64,000 nt of DNA from Bacteroidia bacterium. Its GTDB lineage: Bacteria > Bacteroidota > Bacteroidia > UKL13-3. Location of the stretch: assembly GCA_025454975.1 (NCBI GenBank), contig JALONK010000005.1, positions 47,896 to 111,895 of the forward strand. Direction: 5' to 3'. The position numbers and the translations under genes are program-made. The notes beneath the pieces are model-generated. The model had not been told where the DNA came from. It ran no database searches and saw nothing but the letters and a program-made list of their open reading frames with translations. Numbering within the stretch: the first letter of the stretch is position 1; the number at the start of each line of letters is the position of its first letter. Shown piece after piece: positions 27,601 through 37,053 of this stretch.

Positions 27601-30090
27601 TTGACAAGGAGTTTGATCTAAACGATCAGCCATTGAATCGTGATTAAAACGAATAAATGATTGACCACAATCCGGTGCAACACCTGGATAATCACCTAAT
27701 CTACCACTTACACTTCCTAACATAAATTGAATACCTGCTTGGTCCGGGCTTGCTCTTAAACCAGGACACTCAACCCCTCTTTTACCTAAACCTCTGGCAT
27801 CAGGCTCCATCATTTTAAGTTGAATCTGATCATCATGTTCACAATCAAGAGAATCTAATTTGGTAAAGTCGCCAACAACCAAATTGGTCTTTTTACCTAC
27901 GTTATTCTGGGTGTCTTTGACAAATTGTTCAACCGTAAAACAACGCTGTATACCCCTGTTAAACATATAACGATAAAAGGTTGTAGGATCTGGCTGGTTA
28001 GGAATTAAACTATCATAGTGATGTTCAAAGAACCTACCGTCTTGACTTGTATACTTAAGCCTGAATGTATCCCTTACCGGGTCGATTAAAGTTCCACGGG
28101 GGATAAATCCGTAACCGCCTTGACCATTGAGCGTATTGCCCCAAAAGCCCGCAAATGGATCAGGAGCACCGTTATTTAATGTTATTCTATTCCATGGTTC
28201 TAAATCTTGAGGTGCAGGCTGACCATTCTCGTCAACCGACTCTACTGTATCAATTCTTGGCCATAAACCATAAGGAGCCGGACCACTTCCTTGAACAAGA
28301 GACCATGTTCCATCATCAGGTTTTAAGTAAACAGGTTTACCCCAATATAATGTATCCCAAGGTTGTACCCATATTCTTCCACCTGCATTAGGAGGCAATA
28401 AAGTATCAGCAGGATTTCTAGTATACCTGTTCAAGTCCCATGGCATAAAATCATGGCCATAACGATACCAACGGTAAATTACGTCCCAACTGGTGTATCT
28501 ATGCATTGGTAGTGTATCAGCCGAATAATTACAATCAAGACGTTTACCTTCAAAAACTTTGTTTCCTTGACGCCAGTATCCGGTACTATTAGAGAACTGA
28601 TCTGCCGCTGTTGACCAACCACCTAAAGGAGGAAAACCCGGATTAGGTACTAAGTATGAAGTACATTGAGGAGCAACAGGATCATCAAAATTCCACCTGG
28701 TAAATACACGATCTGATTTATAACGTTGACCGGTATTTACAAACTCAACATTTCTATAATAACCACTCGGTAGTGGTTGGCATTGATTTTTTTGATTTGC
28801 TGCAATAGTTATACCATTAGGTGGATCCTCAATCCTTGCTCGTGGACCGAGAACTTCTACAGGCATGATTAGTGTTTTATTACAAGGTGCCGGACTTAAT
28901 CTTAAACGAACATTATACAATCCCAGTCTGGTAACAAATGTGTGAGGTAATTCCCAAAGTGCATTATTAAAATTTAATTGCATGGAGTTAGGGTCATCAA
29001 AAAACCATAACAATTCACCATTACCCGGGTTAATTAACTCATTAGGCGTTTGTTTAAAGAAATATGTTCTTTGCCCTTCATTACCCCAACATACAGAATC
29101 TCTTCTTATGATTGGTGTATCACGTGCACTTAAAACATGAATGGTATCAAATTCGATTTTAATATTTTCAGGTTTGTTACCGGTTGTAGTTGGCGACATT
29201 CTGAAACTATCAATACAACCAGTAACGTCCTCAATAATTAAAGCCGGGAAAAAGCGTCCGTTTTTAGTGTATTTATGATAAATTGTATCATAATTCAACT
29301 CATCTTTTGGAAGTATCCAAGGTTTCTGTCTGGTTACAGAATTACCATCGCCAAAATCCCATGTATATGCCTTCACTTGAGAAAAAGGAACTAATGGCAA
29401 AGTTCGATTCTTAAACATATACTGTGAAGTATCGCAATTTCTTGTGCCAAAAACATCAAAGCTAGGTGTAATATTGCTTTTAATGGTAATTAAGCCTGAG
29501 TATGTTGTTTCATTAAAACATCCCTTATTGTCGGTTACTTTAATTGTTATATTATAAGTACCGTTAGTATTATATGAGTGAGAGAATGTAAGTCCTGGTG
29601 TAGGATTAGTAGCTGTTGCAATTCTACCGTCGCCCCATAGTCCTAAAAAATCAACAATATCATTATCAGTTTTCTGACTTTGATTTACAACGGTAACTAA
29701 ATTCCCTCTAAAACATTGGATTGGACTTCCACTAACTGTAGCTGCTGCAATTGGCAGTCGGTATACAATAACGTTTGCTGTTTGCGATGCAGTAACACCG
29801 GTGGTAACAGCCCTTATTGTTTTCGGACCCGGCGTTGTGTAGGTATATCTAAAGTTGTATGGTCCGCTTCCGGGAACAGTACCTTCAAATACACCATCAT
29901 TATCCATATCAAAACTAATACCTGTTGCGGTTCCTCCTGTAACAGAGGCGTCAATAACTAACTCATCACCTAAACATATTTCATTTGTGCTTGGCGTAAG
30001 GGTGATGGATTGGGCATGAATGTTGGTAGAAAATAATACCATCAAAAGCCCAAAGACCACAGAAAATACGAATGTTTTTTTCATTCTCAT
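24670..30090 (-). CDS. Giant PKD-domain surface protein, T9SS type B sorting domain
   Basis: About 1806 residues. MRMKKTFVFSVVFGLLMVLFSTNIHAQS is a normal signal peptide, so the 27-residue track extension is dropped. Several PKD-like Ig domains follow, marked by WGDGRIA...FSHSYNTNGTY, YTWDFGDG, KWYFGDGDSSSITRPIHKYKNPGRYNVTLLSRD and similar. The last 90 residues are the gliding-motility C-terminal domain (FNVFTPNGDGTNPVFDI...VIYNRWGNKVFES...LLREDK), so the protein is exported by the type IX system and held at or released from the surface. Adhesin-like role likely but not shown. It is the third gene of the ECF-sigma operon. Confidence 0.9.
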   Translation of the reverse strand: MRMKKTFVFSVVFGLLMVLFSTNIHAQSITLTPSTNEICLGDELVIDASVTGGTATGISFDMDNDGVFEGTVPGSGPYNFRYTYTTPGPKTIRAVTTGVTASQTANVIVYRLPIAAATVSGSPIQCFRGNLVTVVNQSQKTDNDIVDFLGLWGDGRIATATNPTPGLTFSHSYNTNGTYNITIKVTDNKGCFNETTYSGLITIKSNITPSFDVFGTRNCDTSQYMFKNRTLPLVPFSQVKAYTWDFGDGNSVTRQKPWILPKDELNYDTIYHKYTKNGRFFPALIIEDVTGCIDSFRMSPTTTGNKPENIKIEFDTIHVLSARDTPIIRRDSVCWGNEGQRTYFFKQTPNELINPGNGELLWFFDDPNSMQLNFNNALWELPHTFVTRLGLYNVRLRLSPAPCNKTLIMPVEVLGPRARIEDPPNGITIAANQKNQCQPLPSGYYRNVEFVNTGQRYKSDRVFTRWNFDDPVAPQCTSYLVPNPGFPPLGGWSTAADQFSNSTGYWRQGNKVFEGKRLDCNYSADTLPMHRYTSWDVIYRWYRYGHDFMPWDLNRYTRNPADTLLPPNAGGRIWVQPWDTLYWGKPVYLKPDDGTWSLVQGSGPAPYGLWPRIDTVESVDENGQPAPQDLEPWNRITLNNGAPDPFAGFWGNTLNGQGGYGFIPRGTLIDPVRDTFRLKYTSQDGRFFEHHYDSLIPNQPDPTTFYRYMFNRGIQRCFTVEQFVKDTQNNVGKKTNLVVGDFTKLDSLDCEHDDQIQLKMMEPDARGLGKRGVECPGLRASPDQAGIQFMLGSVSGRLGDYPGVAPDCGQSFIRFNHDSMADRLDQTPCQLDGFVDFSGAAPNPGAISTTPGGLSRPPFANNPDYGQWFMGPPNVWGDGSGTSFWYHYGPGPAGNGIPLVPPANPTGWVTVGLIIGSGDPTNPCVSDTVWYHNFLYFGDLDARFFIDPVYDNINWTVSNGPCKLYCKTDRVNFVYLDSTQQNLKHSTIAWGDHSVYVDSFYYGKPGQNDGYFIDGFRRVRYKLYYGKCGELTDPIIYDSIVFPNGLPGIDLDTIWRDNYSARIFNSSTNIFGSLFNLGRQGDSTRWQECGRTFWVKDADTLKTFYLRDIQDLSKMLLPVQHTYWSSSYEDGCKRPGTTPTAVFHSLGSTYECRKIAIDNKLLVRGVIDSAMVRNEKGQFDSIFCKDEPVHFYDSIRYFRPDCSLSDPVNGNPNLAWNATPSIPLDPPFDSYHYDTADYWRNGSRNINDFNPDGSYVEKVKWYFGDGDSSSITRPIHKYKNPGRYNVTLLSRDRNGCWDTTYCVVIVTDPVSIPTIKPGIYNCGEIVTFYNSSFMRDITGAVPGAPYDSLKTNYWFFGERKTDTLRFDASAIDTALWLYRGNGEFRIKLVIESHQGCKDTGFANLYISGPRPFIKVISDTVGCAPFKVRVVNLADRFGGRNAADTPTRSTIISWGDANNQQTASLNSPDTLEFTYNDEGTFFIFARSDDNNPQSNNNGCKILFFPDTTDGINQAIKIQVKKSYPVVAAIDRQVACVDQLFTVFNRSDTVSYTGFRYTIIDTTTGRIVQVEDKPVTDTAVQFTISDTGYFYIRLTPTGIKPNLPNCPLEDTVAIRIVRPFASFVIDSAPNSPKFVFRNTSQSASDYTWTAAWLKDPNTVVRSKDAVGGSNIDWEFDFQTDTGDVIICLEAYTADPAKPTCVDKVCDTIEYRFVVEMKIFNVFTPNGDGTNPVFDIEIKGEKSYDLVIYNRWGNKVFESKNPLLDWDGTNMNDGSECPTGTYFYVFKYELLNGESKTLNGTVTLLREDK

Positions 30091-30197
30091 GTTTGTTTGT
30101 GAAGCTGATCCCAAAACTTTGTTGGTTCCGGGAGGAGCATCAAGTTGTTTGTTGTAATGAAATGCTAACATATATTTTTAATTTAATTTTTCAAACA

Positions 30198-31238
30198 TTA
30201 ATCTTTTAATCTTAGTAGAATGGTTCCATTATATACTTTGGCCGTTTGCATAGATTTGGTTTGGTACCTAAAAGCTAGAATATAATTACCTTCTTCACAT
30301 CTAGTGCCATTGTACATATTAATACCATCCCAAACATTATTTTTATGTGAACTTTCAAACACTAACTTCCCAAATCCATCTAAAATTTTCACCTCATAAA
30401 ACACCAATTCCTCTTTACATTCAATAACAAAGAAATCATTTATACCATCATTGTTAAAAGGTGTAAACACATTTGCAACATTAATCTCACTAAAGTCTGA
30501 GGTGTTTTGCAAACTTATTCCCCCTTCATTACTTATGGAGATCCCCTTGTTGGTTGAATCGTTTGATTCAGTGGTTAATATTGGTTCGTCAGAAGGTTGG
30601 TAGGCAGGTTGAGAAGTGTCTTTCCCTATTGGTTTAGCTAACTCTACGGTTGAATTAGAACCGGCAGTTGAACTCTCCGTTGATGAGGCATTGGTTGTTT
30701 GTTGCAATGCATCAGTATCAGGTTCAGCATCTGTATTTATTGTTTGAGGCTCTTCTACAATTTCATCAATTACTGCAATTCTCTCCTGTTCAACAGGTCT
30801 GATTGTTTTAGTCTCAACTATTCTTTGTTTCTGTTGTTCAGGTTGAGGTTGAGGTTTTGTAGTATTTGTTTCCGGTTCCGGAGCAATTAATTCCTCCAAG
30901 GCATCAACTTTAGGGCTGGCCTCTACCCACTCTGAAGGTTCACTTAAATCCTGTGTGAGTTCGCTTGATGAAGAAACCAATTGAGTACTATCAGCCTTTG
31001 CATTTGTAAGCAATTGATAACCTGTGATTGCTGCAATGGTTGTAACTGCAATTGCAGCAACTGTAATTATTTTGCCACCTATTGTGCCACCTTTAATAGC
31101 ACCGGAGACTTGTTTACTTGCGTGTGAAGCTTGAACAGTCGAAGAATTGAGGTTATTACTTAAGCTATTCCAAACCTCGGAAGGTGGATCTACCTTAAGT
31201 TCGCCTAACTCCTGCTTTAACAATTCGTCCAAATTCAT
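30198..31238 (-). CDS. Anti-sigma-like membrane protein with a gliding-motility C-terminal domain
   Basis: 346 residues in an unusual order. The first ~60 residues (MNLDELLKQELGELKVDPPSEVWNSL) look like the cytoplasmic part of Bacteroidota anti-sigma proteins. One transmembrane helix follows (IITVAAIAVTTIAAITGYQLL), then a low-complexity Glu/Gln/Thr/Ser linker of about 150 residues, then a type B C-terminal domain (NVFTPFNNDGINDFFVI...KILDGFGKLVFES...WDGINMYNG...ILLRLKD). It starts 13 bp after the ECF sigma stop. A role in holding the sigma factor and sensing the cell surface is inferred, not shown. Confidence 0.75.
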   Translation of the reverse strand: MNLDELLKQELGELKVDPPSEVWNSLSNNLNSSTVQASHASKQVSGAIKGGTIGGKIITVAAIAVTTIAAITGYQLLTNAKADSTQLVSSSSELTQDLSEPSEWVEASPKVDALEELIAPEPETNTTKPQPQPEQQKQRIVETKTIRPVEQERIAVIDEIVEEPQTINTDAEPDTDALQQTTNASSTESSTAGSNSTVELAKPIGKDTSQPAYQPSDEPILTTESNDSTNKGISISNEGGISLQNTSDFSEINVANVFTPFNNDGINDFFVIECKEELVFYEVKILDGFGKLVFESSHKNNVWDGINMYNGTRCEEGNYILAFRYQTKSMQTAKVYNGTILLRLKD

Positions 31239-31251
31239 AATCGGTTAAGTT

Positions 31252-31788
31252 TTACTTTGCTAATTTTAATAATTCTTCTTGCAATATGGCTCTTGCTCTA
31301 CTCAATTGTGATTTTGAGGTTCCCTCAGATATACCCAACATTTCACCAATCTCTCCATGTGAATATCCTTCTATAATATACAAGTTAAGAACTGTTCGAT
31401 AACCCGCTGCCATCTTGTTCATTACATCTAAAATTTCTTTTCTCGAAATTTTCTCTAAGGTAAAGTCATGATGCGGATTCGATTCCGCTTCCATTGTATC
31501 AGCATGATACATGTGAACTTTATTAATCCTGTAATATTCAAGAGCGCAATTGATAAAAATTCTTTTCATCCAACCCTCAAAAGCTCCGGATCCATTGAAT
31601 TGGTCTATCTTGGTAAAAACCTTGATAAATCCTTCTTGAAGAATGTCCTTTGCCTCTTCTCCACTGTTGCTGTATCTTAAACAAACACCAAACATAGTTG
31701 AGGCGTAAGCATCATATAATGCTTTTTGGGCTTTCCGGTCGCCTTTAATACATTGGTGTATAAGTTTTTGATCCTGCTCTTTTGTCAC
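31252..31788 (-). CDS. RNA polymerase ECF sigma factor
   Basis: 178 residues with region 2 (YDAYASTMFGVCLRYSNSGEEAKDILQEGFIKVFTKIDQF) and region 4 (YRTVLNLYIIEGYSHGEIGEMLGISEGTSKSQLSRARAIL). The start codon is GTG. It heads an operon with the anti-sigma-like protein and the giant PKD protein, and is divergent from another PKD protein gene 131 bp away, so it may control surface-protein genes. Confidence 0.93.
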   Translation of the reverse strand: MTKEQDQKLIHQCIKGDRKAQKALYDAYASTMFGVCLRYSNSGEEAKDILQEGFIKVFTKIDQFNGSGAFEGWMKRIFINCALEYYRINKVHMYHADTMEAESNPHHDFTLEKISRKEILDVMNKMAAGYRTVLNLYIIEGYSHGEIGEMLGISEGTSKSQLSRARAILQEELLKLAK

Positions 31789-31919
31789 TTTATTTTTACC
31801 GGTTGTTTTTAATGATGGAATTTAGCCCACTAAGGTTGCAATATATTTTGATTTTTTCTTAAAAAAACGTAATTGAAACCACTATATGGATTCAATTGTA
31901 TAATTTAGTGAAATAAATT

Positions 31920-34900
31920 TTGAAATTGAATAAACGTTGGCTCATAAGTATTGCAGTTTTATTTATAATTCTGTTAATTGATAAACAGGCACTTGCGCAA
32001 AATAATCCTGATATCAATACCGGATTTATTGCCAATCGTGGTCAATGGGAAAACAGTTCTCAATTTTTATTAAGTGCAGGTACCTTCGAAGCATTTTTCC
32101 ATCCTGATGGGATACAATATTTCTTTCAAAACCCAAAAGATGTAAAAGATTTCTTCGACCACCAAACCAATCCACATCTATTAAAATCAAAAAAAATTGA
32201 ATGTTTTGCCTTTCAATTAAAATTTGATGGAGCATTAACCCCTGAGATAATCGGAGAAAACAAACAAAAACACTTCTTAAATTTCTTTCAGGGAAATCAG
32301 CCGTCTTCTTGGAGATCTAATGTTCCTGTTTATCAGAAGCTTAGATATGTGAATTTATATTCATCTATTGACTTAGTTTTCTACAATCCTTATTCATACA
32401 ACCTTAAGTATGACTTTATAATTAAACCCGGGGGTAATATTGAAGATATTAGCATGACTTACCATGGTGCTACTTCAATAAATTTGAAGAAAGGTAATTT
32501 AGAAATTAAAGGAGGCTTTGCTTCTATTCTTGAACAAAAACCATTTGCTTATCAGGTAATACGTGGTGACACAATTATAGTTCCTTGTAGATTTGTTGTT
32601 ATAAAGAATCAGGTTCGCTTTAATGTTGACCCGTACAATCCTGAATTTCCATTAATTATTGATCCACAGCTAGTTTTTAGTACGTATAGCGGAAGTTCAG
32701 TTGATAATTTTGGACATGCTGCAACATACGATGACCAAGGAAATCTTTATACAGCGGGGATTGCAAGAAATCCTACAACTTTGGCAAATGGTAAATATCC
32801 AACCACTAGTGGCGCATTTCAAGTGATTTGGGGTGGTGGTGTAGGTTCGTGGCCACAAGCCGGTTTCCCATGCGATATTGCGGTTAGTAAATATAATAAT
32901 GATGGGAGCAGCTTGTTATATGCCACATATATTGGTGGGTCACTTAATGAATATCCTATAAGTATAATTGCCGACAAAAATAGTGATTTGGTGATGCTAT
33001 CAGCCGTTTTATCTGCTAATTTTCCAACTACCCTTAATGCAATTCAAACCATCAAATCAGACTCATTCGACATCGCTTTAACCAGATTTAATAGTAATGG
33101 TACACAATTAATTGGAAGCACATATTTTGGTGGGAACGGAATTGACGGATTAAACGTAGGAGATTCGCTTAGAATGAATTATGCGGATGAGTTTAGGGGT
33201 GAGCTTATTATTGCGCCGAATAGCGACATTTATGTTGTTTCTAATACAACTTCTAGTAATATTACTACCTCCCCTAATGCTTTCCAGAATATAAAACAGT
33301 TTGGACAAGATGGACTGATTTTTTGTACCAATAATTTACTTACCCAATTAAAACATTGCTCATATTTTGGTAGAGAAAAACAAGATGCCCTTTATTCCAT
33401 CGACTTTGATTTTAATGGAAATGTTTTGATAGCAGGTGGTACACAAAGTACTACCTTTACCCCTACAGCAGGCTTTAACTTCGCCCAAAATAGAGGTGGG
33501 ATTAGCGAAGGATTTATCGCTCGATTAACGCCATCATTACAATCGTTAACAGGTTTCAGATATTGGGGTGGGGCAGACTACGACCAAGCTTATTTTATCA
33601 AAACCGACCCCACAGGAAATCCGGTTGTTTTCGGACAATCTTTTGATAGTTTGTCGGTAACTTCAGGCGTTTATCAAAATACTTCGGGCTCTTTATATGT
33701 TACAAAATTCAGTGCTGATTTGGGTCAAATCATTTTTTCGACAAGATTAGGTAATGGTGTTTCAAGAAATGCATTATCGCCCAGCGCTTTTATGGTAGAT
33801 GTTTGCGGACGAATTTATGGCTCCGTCTGGGGTGGGGCTGTAAACTTTCAGTCGCGCTATCGGTTATTAAATCCTGCCACTTTCTCAAGCACTACTAACA
33901 ACTTACCGCTATCCGCTGACGCCTATCAAAGCAATACTGACGGAAGCGATTTTTGGCTATTTGTGCTCAGTCCATCAGCTGATAGCTTATCTTACGCGAC
34001 CTATTTTGGAGAAATAAATGATGCCGACCACGTTGATGGAGGAACAAGCAGGTTTGATAAACGTGGAATTGCCTATCAATCCATATGTGCAAGTTGTAAC
34101 ACCGGGTTATTTGGAAGTCTGCCCACCACTTCAGAAAGTTTTTCACCCCAAAATAAAAGTCCAAGATGTAGCAATGCTTCACTAAAATTTGATTTCAGAC
34201 AAGGCAATGTCTTAACTGCTGATTTCAAACCTTCGCCAAGAAATGGATGTAATGATAGCAGCGTTCGTTTTGAAAATACATCATACAATGCCACCCGTTA
34301 TTATTGGTTTATTAATAACGTGTTGGTTGACAGCACTGTAAATTTAGAAAAAACTTTTACCAGTACCGGTACTTATAAAATTAAGTTAATTGCCTTTAAC
34401 CCCGGGGCCTGCAATGCCATTGATAGCAACGAAAAAGAAATTAAGATTGATGTAGGCGTAACAGCTTCCTTTTCAATTTCGCAAGATACTTGTGGAAGAA
34501 ATATCCAATTTAATAATTTAAGTAAAGCTAAAAACAATGCTGTTGTACCATTTTTATGGGAGTTTGGAGATGGCGATACTTCAACACTCTTAAATCCAAA
34601 ACATGCCTACACAGATAACGGTGTATACCTTGCCAGGCTAATTATGAATATTGGAAGTCATTGTGCTGATACTGCTACTTTATTGATAAACTACGATTCG
34701 ACAGGGCAAAAAATAAAAGCAACCATAAGCCCTATTCCAATATTACTTTGTGAACCAACATTGGTTAAAATTCGTTCAACCGACACTAACGTTGGTATTC
34801 ATCAATGGCGTATGGATAATAAATCAACAAATTACGGTGCCGGTGGATTTGATACTATTTTATTTGCAGGTATTTATAAAGTTAGCTTAGTAAAATCAGA

Positions 34901-36488
34901 TAGCATTTCTTGCAATAAATCTGATACGGCATCAATTGTATTATCTGTTTTTAAAGAAACTTTTCCGGAATTTAGCTACACTTTAGACTCATGCTTGCTT
35001 AAGGTATCATTCAACAATCTATCTAGTGCTGCAAGTGGAGATACTGTTAACTATTTATGGCTTTTTGGAGATGGGAATTTCTCTACCTCAGTAAATCCTG
35101 AATATAGATATGCGGATACCGGAACTTATCAGGTAACGTTATGGGTGAACAGAGGCTTTTTATGTGAAAAAATATTAACAAAAGAAGTAAAGGTATATCC
35201 AAGCATTAGATTTTTAAATGCAGCTTTCATCGTCAATAAAAATCCTTTATGTGAACCCGATACTTTAAAGTTGACTAACGTAAGTACAGGTGCAAATAAA
35301 TCTTATTGGCTGATAAATGATGTACTCAAAGATAGCACTTCTAACTTTGAAGCATTTATACAAACGCAAGGTTCAATAAAAGTTAAGCTTGTAGTTATAA
35401 ACCCTAATGGCTGTAAAACTGCTGATACTACGGAAAAAGAAATAATATCGGCAGCTAAAGCATTAGCATCCTTTTCAGCGCTTAGAGACTCTTGTACATC
35501 GCTTATAAAAATAAAAAACAATAGTGTAAACTTTAGCAGTTCACCAATTACCTATACATGGTTATTAGGAAACGGTAATATAACCAACGATGTAAACCCT
35601 AACATTCAATATGACACCAATGGTTTATACAAGATTACATTAATTGTAAATAATGGCACAGCATGCGCAGATACAGCGGAACAAATAATTTTTTATGATA
35701 GTTTAAGCCATATTCTTGATGTTGATTTACAAATCAAGGATTCGCAGTATTGCTCTCCTGCTTATATAAGTGCTTTTAAAACCGGTATTGGTGGAAAGCA
35801 ACTATCGTTTTTGCTCAACGGTATTTTAAAATCTACTGATTCGGTATATAAGGATACTATAAATTTACCGGGCAGATATATTTTACAATTAATTGTTAAG
35901 GATAGTATTAGTTGTAAAAAAGCTGATACTATAACCAAACCTATTATTGTATCGGCAAAACAAGAAGCTGCATTTAGTTTGTCTCGCGACAGTTGTTCAC
36001 TTCGAGTAAAATTTATTCCAGCCTCCGGCACTAGATTACCATTAAACTGGTATTTTGGCAATGGTGACAGCAGCAACCAATTAATCCCGGAATATGAATA
36101 CCGAGAAGCCGGTGTTTATAAAATAATGCTGATAACCGAACCGGAAAGTTTTTGCGCAGATACCATGGTTTTAGAAACTTTGATTGATGGTGATAGTGTT
36201 GAAACGGTTAATGTTCCTAATGTTTTTACCCCTAATAAAGATGGGCTTAATGATTGTTTTTTTGTAAAAGGAGCAACTGCTACTTGTGATGAATATTTTA
36301 TTGAGGTGTATAATAGATGGGGGCTTCCGGTATACAGAAATGATGATGGAAGCAGATGTTGGAATGGTAAAACTTTTAATGGTGATGACCTTCCATCAGG
36401 TGTTTATTTTTACATCATGCGAATTAAAAGAAAAAACGGCTTTCAACTGGAAGATAATGGAACCATTAGCCTAATTAGAGAAGAATAA
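31920..36488 (+). CDS. PKD-domain surface protein with DUF7948 and T9SS type B sorting domain
   Basis: 1522 residues. The start is TTG: only this codon places a full signal peptide (KLNKRWLISIAVLFIILLIDKQALAQ) in frame and no ATG is available. An N-terminal DUF7948-type region (GFIANRGQWENSSQFLLSAGTFEAFFHPDG) leads into SBBP propeller repeats (about 240-720), then PKD domains (FLWEFGDGDTSTLLNPKHAYTDNGVY, YLWLFGDGNFSTSVNPEYRYADTGTY, LNWYFGNGDSSNQLIPEYEYREAGVY) and the C-terminal domain (NVPNVFTPNKDGLNDCFFV...VYNRWGLPVY...LIREE). Surface adhesin-like. Divergent from the ECF sigma gene. Confidence 0.9.
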   Translation: MKLNKRWLISIAVLFIILLIDKQALAQNNPDINTGFIANRGQWENSSQFLLSAGTFEAFFHPDGIQYFFQNPKDVKDFFDHQTNPHLLKSKKIECFAFQLKFDGALTPEIIGENKQKHFLNFFQGNQPSSWRSNVPVYQKLRYVNLYSSIDLVFYNPYSYNLKYDFIIKPGGNIEDISMTYHGATSINLKKGNLEIKGGFASILEQKPFAYQVIRGDTIIVPCRFVVIKNQVRFNVDPYNPEFPLIIDPQLVFSTYSGSSVDNFGHAATYDDQGNLYTAGIARNPTTLANGKYPTTSGAFQVIWGGGVGSWPQAGFPCDIAVSKYNNDGSSLLYATYIGGSLNEYPISIIADKNSDLVMLSAVLSANFPTTLNAIQTIKSDSFDIALTRFNSNGTQLIGSTYFGGNGIDGLNVGDSLRMNYADEFRGELIIAPNSDIYVVSNTTSSNITTSPNAFQNIKQFGQDGLIFCTNNLLTQLKHCSYFGREKQDALYSIDFDFNGNVLIAGGTQSTTFTPTAGFNFAQNRGGISEGFIARLTPSLQSLTGFRYWGGADYDQAYFIKTDPTGNPVVFGQSFDSLSVTSGVYQNTSGSLYVTKFSADLGQIIFSTRLGNGVSRNALSPSAFMVDVCGRIYGSVWGGAVNFQSRYRLLNPATFSSTTNNLPLSADAYQSNTDGSDFWLFVLSPSADSLSYATYFGEINDADHVDGGTSRFDKRGIAYQSICASCNTGLFGSLPTTSESFSPQNKSPRCSNASLKFDFRQGNVLTADFKPSPRNGCNDSSVRFENTSYNATRYYWFINNVLVDSTVNLEKTFTSTGTYKIKLIAFNPGACNAIDSNEKEIKIDVGVTASFSISQDTCGRNIQFNNLSKAKNNAVVPFLWEFGDGDTSTLLNPKHAYTDNGVYLARLIMNIGSHCADTATLLINYDSTGQKIKATISPIPILLCEPTLVKIRSTDTNVGIHQWRMDNKSTNYGAGGFDTILFAGIYKVSLVKSDSISCNKSDTASIVLSVFKETFPEFSYTLDSCLLKVSFNNLSSAASGDTVNYLWLFGDGNFSTSVNPEYRYADTGTYQVTLWVNRGFLCEKILTKEVKVYPSIRFLNAAFIVNKNPLCEPDTLKLTNVSTGANKSYWLINDVLKDSTSNFEAFIQTQGSIKVKLVVINPNGCKTADTTEKEIISAAKALASFSALRDSCTSLIKIKNNSVNFSSSPITYTWLLGNGNITNDVNPNIQYDTNGLYKITLIVNNGTACADTAEQIIFYDSLSHILDVDLQIKDSQYCSPAYISAFKTGIGGKQLSFLLNGILKSTDSVYKDTINLPGRYILQLIVKDSISCKKADTITKPIIVSAKQEAAFSLSRDSCSLRVKFIPASGTRLPLNWYFGNGDSSNQLIPEYEYREAGVYKIMLITEPESFCADTMVLETLIDGDSVETVNVPNVFTPNKDGLNDCFFVKGATATCDEYFIEVYNRWGLPVYRNDDGSRCWNGKTFNGDDLPSGVYFYIMRIKRKNGFQLEDNGTISLIREE

Positions 36489-36489
36489 C

Positions 36490-36921
36490 CTAAGCTTTTT
36501 TGATTACATCCCAACTATGGTCGCCTAATAGCTTAACGCTGGCAACAAATTTCATTTTTGAAGATTTTCCCCACTCATTTGGGCCAATTAACGAAAGTGT
36601 AAAATGATTCTCCTTTTCGTATAGGTGATAAACTTGATTAACGACCGGCGTAAAACGTAAGTCGGATGCGTAAATTTGTTCAGAAATTTTTAAACGTTCT
36701 TCTATATCGCGTACTTGCTGCATGATTAAATCGGCTTGCTTTTTAAGCATTGCCATTTCTTGTTGTGCATAGTGATGCATGGCTTCAACAGCATTTGCGC
36801 GAATCTTATTTTTATCTTCAGCCTTAATTACCGGAGAACTTACAGAAAGGGGTATTGGACTTAAGGAGGCCGAGCCTATATAACTGCCATCTTCGTTATA
36901 GGTTTCTTTTTCGTTTGACAT
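36490..36921 (-). CDS. DUF2452 domain-containing protein
   Basis: 143 residues, cytoplasmic, no signal or membrane segment. The central helix AEDKNKIRANAVEAMHHYAQQEMAMLKKQADLIMQQVRDIEERLKISEQIY and YHLYEKENHFTLSLIGPNEWG fit DUF2452, a family of unknown function found in Bacteroidota and eukaryotes. It is convergent with the PKD gene with a 1-bp gap between the stop codons. Confidence 0.8.
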   Translation of the reverse strand: MSNEKETYNEDGSYIGSASLSPIPLSVSSPVIKAEDKNKIRANAVEAMHHYAQQEMAMLKKQADLIMQQVRDIEERLKISEQIYASDLRFTPVVNQVYHLYEKENHFTLSLIGPNEWGKSSKMKFVASVKLLGDHSWDVIKKA

Positions 36922-37053
36922 TATAAATATTAAACTGAAAATGTAGATTAATGTTTAAGATTTTTAGATTTTTTCAAAAGTAAACAATAAAGTATATAGG
37001 CTGTTATATTGATATAGCTTAATATTTAAGTTATTGGCTATTTTTGTAATCGT

